This document shows, piece by piece, positions 1 to 5,293 of a stretch of DNA of 5,535 nt. Made by a program: the position numbers and the translations under genes. The stretch covers positions 1 to 5,535 of the forward strand of contig CALLDA010000102.1 of assembly GCA_937998635.1 (NCBI GenBank). Direction: 5' to 3'. How positions within the stretch are numbered: the first letter of the stretch is position 1; every line of letters begins with the position of its first letter. The notes under the pieces were generated by a model, which was not told where the DNA came from, ran no database searches, and saw nothing but the letters and a program-made list of their open reading frames with translations. The DNA comes from an uncultured Pseudomonadales bacterium (GTDB lineage: Bacteria > Pseudomonadota > Gammaproteobacteria > Pseudomonadales > Porticoccaceae).

Positions 1-741
1 GTCTGGTATCCAGAGCATGTTGAGCGACACGTCATCAAAATAATAAGTCACATTCGCCATCCACATAGGCAGACGACGGAGTTCGTAATCGCTGGCCTCA
101 AGCTGCACAGATTCTCTGAGATCCATGGAGTTAATCAGATCTATGAACTGCCCATCCATCTTGCCCCAGGCAATTTGTTGTTTACCGAGTACCATATCCA
201 ATTTAGCGGTCCGATAAGAGAAGTACAGCTCTCGGGCAATACGATTGAAATCATCGTACTGCTGAAAAGCCTCGTCAACGCGATCAGCATAAAGCCCATC
301 TGCATCTTCAATATCGTAAACGCTGTCATATAAAAAATGATTAATGCTGGTAATTTCCATGCCGGGCGACAAGCGATAATTGAGCTCCAGCTCAAAAACA
401 TTCTGAGCTTGCAAGGTACTAAAATCGCGATCTCGAAAGCCAATATCCTCCTGTCCGGAAACCAGGCTATCGGCCCACAGAAAATAGGAGCCATTGATAC
501 TGAGGCCCGGCATTCGCCGTTCAAGCGGCTTGGTAAGATAGCGCCCACCGGGATCAAAGGTGGCCAGTTTTCGTTCAAAGCTGCCAAAAGTATCGGATGC
601 AGCCAGGGACTCAAAGGAGTAAGTCAATATCAGTCCTAGAGCGAGCGCAGGGACACTTTTAAGAAAGCCCAGTCTCGCTTTGCGATGGCCGTATTGATTA
701 GTCAGTGGTAAGGCTTTATTCACTGGTAATTCATTGTTCAT
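1..741 (-). CDS. DUF1302-type outer-membrane beta-barrel protein, N-terminal part (runs off left edge)
   Basis: The minus frame is open without a stop from the ATG at 741 to the window edge, giving 247 codons. Residues 1-47 look like a Sec signal peptide: a long polar, basic n-region (basic residues at about 19-27), a hydrophobic core at about 29-40, and likely cleavage after SLA at 45-47 or one residue later. The mature part has alternating polar and aromatic residues typical of barrel strands. Residues about 185-211 carry the pattern LGKQQIAWGKMDG, then IDLINSMDLRE, which resembles the G-Q-Q-W-G-DG ... N-P-D-LRE signature of DUF1302 (PF06980) proteins; an RLPMW segment follows at 224-228. 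Family members are usually well over 400 residues, so about half is missing. A weak GGA lies about 9 bases before the ATG. Known family members are uncharacterised, porin-like, and often near hydrophobic-compound degradation genes. Substrate and role here are unknown. Confidence is high for an exported barrel protein and moderate for the family name. Confidence 0.8.
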   Translation of the reverse strand, partial: MNNELPVNKALPLTNQYGHRKARLGFLKSVPALALGLILTYSFESLAASDTFGSFERKLATFDPGGRYLTKPLERRMPGLSINGSYFLWADSLVSGQEDIGFRDRDFSTLQAQNVFELELNYRLSPGMEITSINHFLYDSVYDIEDADGLYADRVDEAFQQYDDFNRIARELYFSYRTAKLDMVLGKQQIAWGKMDGQFIDLINSMDLRESVQLEASDYELRRLPMWMANVTYYFDDVSLNMLWIPD

Positions 742-793
742 AGATATTTTCCAGAGCTCGATTTGTGTTATCAGTCGTTGCGATAGCACAGGC

Positions 794-825
794 GTTATAG
801 GCGATTAATAATGACCGATGTCGGT
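794..825 (-). promoter_or_regulatory. Weak candidate promoter/operator for the DUF1302-type gene
   Basis: On the minus strand a -10-like TATAAC (794-799) lies about 50 bases before the start codon. No good -35 exists at 16-18 bases; the best match is CCGACA with a 19-base spacer. That -35 area is covered by the 12-base inverted repeat ACCGATGTCGGT (814-825), a possible regulator site. This is suggestive only. Confidence 0.25.
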
Positions 826-850
826 AAGCAGTGAGAGTTGAGACGTCTAG

Positions 851-870
851 ACTCCTGCTCGAGAAGGAGT
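851..870. repeat. Near-perfect 20-bp palindrome between tetR-like and DUF1302-type genes
   Basis: ACTCCTGCTCGAGAAGGAGT pairs with its own reverse complement at 9 of 10 positions per arm, around a central CTCGAG. It sits directly beside two smaller palindromes, AGACGTCT (841-848) and TCTAGA (846-851). No T-run follows on either strand, so it does not look like an intrinsic terminator. A dimeric-regulator operator upstream of the DUF1302-type gene, or an RNA hairpin, is possible. Confidence 0.45.
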
Positions 871-973
871 GTTTGATCGCTACTGCGGAAAAAAAGGATA
901 CTACAAGATAAGGCCTAAGCGTTAACAGGAATTGCCCTACCGTTTGCTAGCAGTTAAATTTAAGCCTCTAAAA

Positions 974-1582
974 TCATCGCTGATCAGCCTCGTATTCCCT
1001 GACAAAAATATCCACGGCACAGCTGATGCCTCCCTGGATTTCCTGTTTGTCGGGTAGTTGCAGGCCCAAAAGTGCTCGCATATGTAAATCTGAACGCACC
1101 ATGCCGTAATACTGGCGAGCTGCAGCTTCCACATGATCTATGTTGAGCACGCCCAGCTCGACCTGGCGAAGCAAATATTGAGATAGGCGTTCGACTGCCG
1201 CCCCGGGCCCGAACTCATAAAAGGCTTTGCCTAACTCGGGAAACCGAACACCCTCTGATACAACGGTGCGAAAAATCGCCAGGCTTTCATCCTGCAATAA
1301 TATGTCCAGGTAGTTACGTCCTAAATTTTCCAGCGTGTCATACAGGCCCTTTTCATCAGTAATTTCCGGTGCCAACGGTTCCATCATACGGTCGACAAGG
1401 CTCACCACTACAGCGGCAAATAAACCCTCCTTATTTTCAAAATATTTATAGACGGTGCGCTTCGAGCCACCCGCCCGACGCACCACCTCATCAACACTGG
1501 CGCAGGTATAACCGTACTCAAAAAAGACTTCCATCCCGGCTTTAAGGATGGCCTGACGTCGTTCCTCCTCGGGAGTGTGCAT
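974..1582 (-). CDS. TetR/AcrR-family transcriptional repressor with AefR-like C-terminal domain
   Basis: This 202-residue protein has the usual TetR length. The N-terminal DNA-binding domain spans about residues 8-55: helix 1 at about 8-24, then the helix-turn-helix at about 29-48, ending in the hallmark TVYKYFENKEGLF. The C-terminal half contains FRTVVSEGVRFPELGKAFYE (104-123) and AARQYYGMVRSDLHMRALLG (154-173), which resemble the AefR-like ligand-binding/dimerisation domain (TetR_C_7, PF14246). Such proteins dimerise on palindromic operators and release DNA on binding a small hydrophobic ligand. The gene is transcribed away from the adaptor/MFS operon across a 418-base divergent region, the classic arrangement for a repressor of an efflux operon. 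The ATG at 1582 has only a distant GGAG about 11 bases upstream. Regulation of the operon and autoregulation are inferred; the ligand is unknown. Confidence 0.93.
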   Translation of the reverse strand: MHTPEEERRQAILKAGMEVFFEYGYTCASVDEVVRRAGGSKRTVYKYFENKEGLFAAVVVSLVDRMMEPLAPEITDEKGLYDTLENLGRNYLDILLQDESLAIFRTVVSEGVRFPELGKAFYEFGPGAAVERLSQYLLRQVELGVLNIDHVEAAARQYYGMVRSDLHMRALLGLQLPDKQEIQGGISCAVDIFVREYEADQR

Positions 1583-1618
1583 TAGTTTTAGGTCTCCGCT
1601 AGTGTATCCATCTACTAT

Positions 1619-1656
1619 CGTTATGTTCAGTTAATTACCGTTATGTCAGTTACTAC
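1619..1656. repeat. Adjacent tandem direct repeat over the repressor promoter
   Basis: Two head-to-tail copies lie side by side: CGTTATGTTCAGTTAATTAC (1619-1638) and CGTTATGTCAGTTACTAC (1639-1656). The second lacks one T and differs slightly at its end. Each copy contributes one element of the candidate repressor promoter. They may be repressor half-sites on the same face of the helix, or a small tandem duplication. Confidence 0.6.
1620..1649 (-). promoter_or_regulatory. Candidate sigma-70 promoter of the repressor gene
   Basis: Read on the minus strand, CTGACA (1644-1649; 5 of 6 to TTGACA) and CATAAC (1620-1625; 4 of 6 to TATAAT) are separated by 18 bases. Transcription would begin near 1612, giving a leader of about 30 bases. 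The elements lie inside the tandem repeat at 1619-1656, which suggests autoregulation by occlusion (inference). Confidence 0.4.
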
Positions 1657-1728
1657 AGTGCCAGCCAAACACCGTTCAGGTTTACGGTAGACCTCTCCCT
1701 TACTGGTTTCAGGTAGCCACATATTCAA

Positions 1729-1772
1729 CCTTGCAAGGCCTGTGATCGAGTGCTAGGGTACGGCACAGTACC
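1729..1772 (+). promoter_or_regulatory. Palindromes overlapping a weak plus-strand promoter candidate
   Basis: A perfect 10-base palindrome CCTTGCAAGG (1729-1738) contains TTGCAA (1731-1736; 4 of 6 to the -35 consensus). After a 17-base spacer comes TAGGGT (1754-1759), preceded by TGC as in extended -10 promoters. The -10 overlaps the left arm of the inverted repeat GGTAC-6-GTACC (1757-1772). An operator pair over a promoter would suit repression of the adaptor/MFS operon. The -10 match is poor, so this is tentative. Confidence 0.3.
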
Positions 1773-1844
1773 ACGGCAATCAAGGCATCTCCATTTAGCT
1801 ATCAAACACCGAGCACATAACGAATAAAATAGATATGTCGATGC

Positions 1845-1874
1845 CTGTCACGACCGCCCTGCTGAATATATAAA
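1845..1874 (+). promoter_or_regulatory. Candidate promoter for the adaptor/MFS operon
   Basis: CTGTCA (1845-1850; 4 of 6) and TATAAA (1869-1874; 5 of 6) are separated by 18 bases. Transcription would start near 1881, leaving a leader of about 120 bases that contains the coding-like block and the 12-base repeats. It has the better -10 of the two plus-strand candidates in this region. Confidence 0.3.
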
Positions 1875-1884
1875 CGAACATTGA

Positions 1885-1998
1885 GCCGGACCTAAGACCG
1901 ACCCTAACACCGGGATTAAGGCCGACGACAACATTAACGACACTGAGCCCAGTAATTACAGCACTGAGCCCAGGCTCCAACAATTAACTGGTTCCTGA
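1885..1998 (+). pseudogene. Start-less coding-like block, possible remnant of an MFS N-terminus
   Basis: This frame is open for 37 codons, ends in TGA (1996-1998) and has no ATG, GTG or TTG start. It reads TDPNTGIKADDNINDTEP from 1897, then a short repeat ending in STEP. The N-terminus of the second MFS gene (from 5318) reads TDPNTDVSDTEALPEDY. The shared TDPNT is encoded by 15 bases that differ at three positions, all synonymous third positions, which is what descent from a common coding sequence would leave. The bases ACATTGAG (1878-1885) resemble the ACATGAG start context of that gene with one T inserted. The match is short and acidic/low-complexity, so chance remains possible. Confidence 0.3.
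1941..1973 (+). repeat. 12-bp direct repeat with 21-bp period
   Basis: CACTGAGCCCAG occurs exactly twice, at 1941-1952 and 1962-1973. The 21-base spacing equals two helical turns and also seven codons, so it could be a pair of protein-binding sites or an internal repeat of the coding-like block. It lies 27 bases upstream of the adaptor start. Confidence 0.6.
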
Positions 1999-2000
1999 TC

Positions 2001-3065
2001 ATGCGTAAAATTATCCTGCTTTCTCTCTTAGTCCTTGCTTTGGCCGGTGGCGGCTGGTGGCTGAAAAACTGGTGGACTGAGGGCCGTTTTTGGGAGTCCA
2101 CGGACAATGCTTATACCCAGGCTGATATCACCATTATCAGCGCCAAGGTACCCGGCATTGTCGAAAAAGTGAATGTTAGTGGCAACGACTCAGTAGAAGC
2201 TGGCGACATTCTCATTTCCATGTTCAAGGATACTTTTGACGCCAAGGTGGCCAAGGGCGTCGCGGAGGTTGCCGGAGCTGATGCCAATATGGCGCGGCTC
2301 AAAACACGACAGGTATTGCAGGAGGCCACCATTAAGGCCAACGCCGCCGAAGTTCGCTCAGCACAGGCTCAACTGGAAAGAACTCGTCTCGATCTGACCA
2401 GGGCCGAACAACTGAAGAGCCGTGGCTTTGCCGAAAAACAACGTTATGATCACGCCCTCACCGATGTCGCCAGTGCCGAAGCTGAATTAGCGAGAACCCA
2501 GGCCAATCTTGTCGCGGCCCGTGCTCAACGCGATGTACTGAGCGCCGAAGCCAAAGAAATTACTGCCAGCCTCGCCGAAGCCAAAGCCGAGCTGCGGGTC
2601 GCCGAGATTGCGCTATATCTGTCTGATATCCGCGCCCCTCGCGCCGGCGTAGTTGGCAATAAACATGTCGAGCCTGGGGAATATATCCACGTTGGTGCTC
2701 GTAAAATGGCCCTGGTTTCTCTAGACAATATCTGGGTAAGCGCGAATTTTAAGGAAACCCAGCTGACCAACATGCTACCCGGCCAGAAGGCTACTATTGA
2801 GGTGGATGCCTTTCCCGATGACTTAATTGAAGGTGTTGTTGATAGTTTAGCTCCGGCCAGTGGCGCGCAATTCAGTCTTCTACCCGCCGACAATGCCACC
2901 GGCAACTTCACCAAAATCGTCCAGCGGGTCCCGGTGAAAATCCTGCTTGATCAAAACAACCCCATCGCCAAACGCCTGCGTCCTGGCATGTCGGTGACTG
3001 CACGGATTGATATACGGGGTAGCGGTGAAAGCACGCAAACCGGCAAGCTTGCTGTCAGTCAGTAG
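2001..3065 (+). CDS. EmrA/HlyD-type periplasmic adaptor (membrane fusion) subunit
   Basis: This 354-residue protein has the EmrA architecture. An N-terminal membrane anchor covers about residues 3-20. The first lipoyl/barrel-sandwich half runs from ESTDNAYTQADITIISAKVP (32-51) to about 75. A long Ala/Glu/Arg-rich coiled-coil hairpin spans about 82-205. The second lipoyl half is RAPRAGVVGNKHVEPGEYI (211-229), and a beta-barrel domain covers about 238-275. An EmrA-like GAQFSLLPADNATGNFTKIV segment (288-307) follows, then RLRPGM (325-330). Such adaptors link an inner-membrane MFS pump to a TolC-type outer-membrane channel. The MFS gene follows after 39 bases. A stop (TGA at 1965) lies upstream in frame with no other start between it and 2001, so the ATG at 2001 is the only choice, although no clear ribosome-binding site precedes it. 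No outer-membrane factor gene is in the window. Substrate is unknown. Confidence 0.95.
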   Translation: MRKIILLSLLVLALAGGGWWLKNWWTEGRFWESTDNAYTQADITIISAKVPGIVEKVNVSGNDSVEAGDILISMFKDTFDAKVAKGVAEVAGADANMARLKTRQVLQEATIKANAAEVRSAQAQLERTRLDLTRAEQLKSRGFAEKQRYDHALTDVASAEAELARTQANLVAARAQRDVLSAEAKEITASLAEAKAELRVAEIALYLSDIRAPRAGVVGNKHVEPGEYIHVGARKMALVSLDNIWVSANFKETQLTNMLPGQKATIEVDAFPDDLIEGVVDSLAPASGAQFSLLPADNATGNFTKIVQRVPVKILLDQNNPIAKRLRPGMSVTARIDIRGSGESTQTGKLAVSQ

Positions 3066-3104
3066 CTGAACCGTAGCTGATCTTAAGCGGATACTGACAC
3101 TCCC

Positions 3105-4703
3105 ATGAGCGGCGCATCTACCACCGCGGACGGCGATATCACCGAGCCGCCCGCAGTCCCGACTGAAGACGCGAGCCATGTATCCTTTGGCACCTGGTTA
3201 ACGGTCTTCGGTGGAGTTCTGGGTGCCTTTATTGCCGTCCTTAATATCCATATCACCAATGCCTCCCTCAAAGATATTCAGGGAGCGTTGTCGGCAACCC
3301 TGCAGGAAGGCTCATTTATTTCAACCGCCTATCTCACTGCCGAAGTGGTCGTCATTCCCATGACTGGCTGGTTGGCTATGGTCTTCGGCCTGCGCCGTTA
3401 TATGTTGACCAACGTTGCGCTGTTCATTGGCGCCACCCTCCTCTGTGCCATGGCATGGAACCTGGAATCCATGCTGGTGTTCCGCACCCTGGCAGGTTTA
3501 ACGGGGGGCACACTAATCCCCTTGTCCTTCACCATTATTCTGACTTTATTGCCACCCAGTAAGCAGGCCATCGGCATGGGCATGTTCGCCCTGACCGCAA
3601 CCCAGGCCCCGACCATTGGCCCTACCCTGGGCGGCTACCTTACTGAGACCTTCGGCTGGCAGGCGATTTTCTATTTGCAGATTATCCCCACCACCATCAT
3701 GTTCGCCATCCTCTGGCGCGGTTTAAAGAAATCATCGATGAATCTGTCGCTGCTCAAAAACGGCGACTGGTACGGCATGATCACCATGGCCGTTGGCCTC
3801 GGCGCGATGATTATCATCCTCGAAGAAGGCGAGCGTAAAGACTGGCTCGAATCCGACTTTATTCTGCGCGGCACCATGCTGGCGATTACCTGCCTGGTAA
3901 TTTTTGTGGCCATCGAATTAAAAGGCAAGCAACCCTTTATCAACCTGAGGTTATTAAAACGTCGAAACTTCTTACTGTCCAACATGGTAGGGATCGTGCT
4001 GGGTCTGGGTTTATACGGCTCGGTATTTATCATGCCCATGTACCTGGCACAGGTGCATGGTTATAACGCCATGCAGATCGGTCTGGTTATGATGTGGGTG
4101 GGCCTGCCTCAATTAATTGTGGTGCCTATCGTGCTGCGGCTCATGAAAGTCTTCGACCTCCGTGTGCTGATGGCAATCGGTGTGTTTATTTTCGGTTTGA
4201 GCTGTTTATTAAATATCTATATGACTGCCGATTACGCCCATGACCATCTCCTCTGGCCAAACGTGATCCGGGGCCTGGGCATGCCTTTCATCATGGTCCC
4301 GCAAAATATTATCGCCACCGCTGAAATCGAGCAGGAACAGGTAGGCTCAGCATCAGGCTTATTGAATGTCTTGCGCAATTTGGGTGGGGCTGTTGGCATT
4401 GCCGCACTAGCCACTTTCCTGTCGGTGCGACAACAATTTCACTCTAACCATATACTCGAATCCGTATCGGCCTACAACCCGTTTACTGTCGAACGTTTAC
4501 AAGGATTCAGCAATTATTTCAGTGGCCTGGGCGCTGACCCTGTACTTGCCCAGCAACAGGCGCTGCAAGCTGTGGATGCTATTGCCCGACGGGAAAGTTT
4601 TATCATGGCTTACAACGATTGCTTCTATTTGATGGGTGCAGCTTTTATTATCAGCCTCGGTTTTATCGCCTTAATGAAGAAGGTGCCGACGCCCGATCGC
4701 TAA
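3105..4703 (+). CDS. DHA2-family (EmrB-like, 14-helix) MFS drug:proton antiporter, first copy
   Basis: At 532 residues this is a normal size for DHA2 exporters. A hydrophilic tail (1-28) is followed by hydrophobic segments starting near 31, 71, 98, 122, 156, 187, 221, 254, 289, 323, 351, 385, 415 and 501, consistent with 14 helices. Visible motifs are a motif A-like GWLAMVFGLRRYM (88-100), motif B around R127-G134, and the antiporter motif C in APTIGPTLGG (168-177). SASGLLNVLRNLGGAVG (415-431) and the large periplasmic loop at about 441-497 before the last helix are both EmrB-like. The TM1 motif D1 has Asn47 (VLNIHITN) where EmrB has Asp. The protein would use the proton gradient to export hydrophobic compounds with the upstream adaptor. 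The gene follows the adaptor by 39 bases, with no strong ribosome-binding site, so coupled expression is likely. A paralogue begins at 5279. Substrate is unknown. Confidence 0.95.
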   Translation: MSGASTTADGDITEPPAVPTEDASHVSFGTWLTVFGGVLGAFIAVLNIHITNASLKDIQGALSATLQEGSFISTAYLTAEVVVIPMTGWLAMVFGLRRYMLTNVALFIGATLLCAMAWNLESMLVFRTLAGLTGGTLIPLSFTIILTLLPPSKQAIGMGMFALTATQAPTIGPTLGGYLTETFGWQAIFYLQIIPTTIMFAILWRGLKKSSMNLSLLKNGDWYGMITMAVGLGAMIIILEEGERKDWLESDFILRGTMLAITCLVIFVAIELKGKQPFINLRLLKRRNFLLSNMVGIVLGLGLYGSVFIMPMYLAQVHGYNAMQIGLVMMWVGLPQLIVVPIVLRLMKVFDLRVLMAIGVFIFGLSCLLNIYMTADYAHDHLLWPNVIRGLGMPFIMVPQNIIATAEIEQEQVGSASGLLNVLRNLGGAVGIAALATFLSVRQQFHSNHILESVSAYNPFTVERLQGFSNYFSGLGADPVLAQQQALQAVDAIARRESFIMAYNDCFYLMGAAFIISLGFIALMKKVPTPDR

Positions 4704-4776
4704 TTAGCAGCGCTGATATAGTAGTAAGACATAACGAAGAGCCACGATAAAAACTCAGAATAAATACAAATTTCCC

Positions 4777-4781
4777 AGGAG
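4777..4781 (+). promoter_or_regulatory. Strong ribosome-binding site of the Rieske gene
   Basis: AGGAG lies 6 bases before the ATG at 4788 and fixes that start. It is the only strong Shine-Dalgarno sequence in the plus-strand gene set; the adaptor and both MFS genes have weak ones. This may mean that the ferredoxin is made in larger amounts from the same message (inference). Confidence 0.8.
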
Positions 4782-4787
4782 ACACGC

Positions 4788-5138
4788 ATGACAATTCACC
4801 AGGTAGGACCAGTCGACGAATTGGCCATAGGCGAACGAAAACACCTCAATTTGGACGGCACTAAAGTACTGCTCTTTCATCTGGACAGCGGTTTTCATGC
4901 CGTACAAGCCAGTTGCCCGCATATGATGTTGCCTTTAAAAAGCGGGAAATTACTGGACGACGGCAAAACCCTGCAATGTCCGATACATCGGGCACAGTTC
5001 GATATCGCCACGGGGGACGTGAATAAATGGGCTAACTTTCCTCCCGGAATCCAGATGCTCAATGTTATTCGTAAGGAAAAATGCCTGGAAACCTATACGG
5101 TTACCGAGGCTGATGGTGAACTCAGTATCGAAATCTAA
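4788..5138 (+). CDS. Small Rieske [2Fe-2S] ferredoxin
   Basis: This 116-residue, soluble, single-domain protein has no signal peptide. The cluster ligands are C43-P-H45 and C64-P-I-H67, with 18 residues between H45 and C64, fitting the Rieske pattern C-X-H-Xn-C-X2-H. The second box continues into RAQFDIATGDV, the usual strand and turn after the cluster (F/D-x-x-TG). Length and layout match ferredoxin components of ring-hydroxylating oxygenases (BphF-like) or small NirD-like Rieske proteins, which pass electrons from a reductase to a catalytic partner. Neither an oxygenase nor a reductase is visible here. The gene sits 84 bases after the first MFS gene and 140 bases before the second on the same strand, an unusual place for such a protein. 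The function is firmly electron transfer; the partner is unknown. Confidence 0.9.
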   Translation: MTIHQVGPVDELAIGERKHLNLDGTKVLLFHLDSGFHAVQASCPHMMLPLKSGKLLDDGKTLQCPIHRAQFDIATGDVNKWANFPPGIQMLNVIRKEKCLETYTVTEADGELSIEI

Positions 5139-5245
5139 CTATATTTTCAAACCGCCCAGGCACGCCGGTTAAGCCAATGACTGGGCATTCAAGTACTGCT
5201 CATTCAAATAGACCCACCGGCATTTTTAACCTGCATCCCAGGTAA

Positions 5246-5293
5246 TGTGAGTTCCACACAATATGAGTTTTACCTGACATGAGTTCTACAGCG
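5246..5293 (+). repeat. Three imperfect 16-bp tandem repeats spanning the start of the second MFS gene
   Basis: Units TGTGAGTTCCACACAA (5246-5261), TATGAGTTTTACCTGA (5262-5277) and CATGAGTTCTACAGCG (5278-5293) share TGAGTT at an exact 16-base spacing (5248, 5264, 5280). The third unit contains the real start codon. The second contains a complete mini-frame, ATG AGT TTT ACC TGA (5263-5277), ending one base before the start. The first contains ATG directly followed by TGA. The rest of the 5139-5278 gap holds a CATTCAA pair (5186, 5201) and no convincing terminator. Confidence 0.55.

Larger units (their letters stand above)
1583..2000. other. Divergent intergenic control region between the repressor and the efflux operon
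   Basis: This stretch has no gene with a usable start on either strand. The part next to the repressor (about 1590-1690) is AT-rich and holds tandem repeats over a candidate repressor promoter. It also holds the inverted repeat ACCGT-8-ACGGT (1671-1688). The middle (1729-1772) has two further palindromes over a weak plus-strand promoter. The right part (1845-1874) has another plus-strand promoter candidate, followed by a coding-like, start-less block that reaches to 3 bases before the adaptor ATG. The minus frame at 1795-1983 is open but starts with TTG, lacks a ribosome site and has an unnatural composition, so it is not called. Confidence 0.6.

Noticed and set aside
141..614. Open minus-strand frame of 157 codons
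   Set aside because: It is a shifted-frame shadow of the DUF1302-type gene, which has a signal peptide and family motifs in the correct frame through to the window edge.
337..639. Open plus-strand frame of 100 codons
   Set aside because: It is antisense to the DUF1302-type gene and has no recognisable domain or ribosome-binding site.
889..895. A7 run (T7 on the minus strand) as terminator of the repressor gene
   Set aside because: No stable GC-rich hairpin lies immediately before it on the minus strand.
1834..1872. 12-codon plus-strand frame MSMPVTTALLNI in the leader region
   Set aside because: It has no ribosome-binding site and overlaps a promoter candidate; it is too short to support without expression data.
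1795..1983. Open minus-strand frame of 62 codons in the divergent region
   Set aside because: It begins with TTG, has no ribosome-binding site, and has a Val/Ser/Gly-rich composition typical of an antisense reading; it overlaps the promoter region and coding-like block.
2525..2914. Antisense open frame inside the adaptor gene
   Set aside because: It is a by-product of the alanine-rich coiled-coil coding sequence; similar antisense frames at 2111-2341, 2880-3179, 3398-3616 and 3671-4039 were rejected for the same reason.
3062..3080. GTAGCTGA direct repeat around the adaptor stop codon
   Set aside because: It is only 8 bases, with no hairpin or coding consequence; likely chance.
5154..5221. 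Possible terminator hairpins after the Rieske gene (GCCCAG/CTGGGC and GCCGGT/ACCGGC)
   Set aside because: The first stem has a 21-base loop and no T-run. The second has a loop of about 46 bases and crosses the first, although ATTTTT follows it. They are too weak to call.
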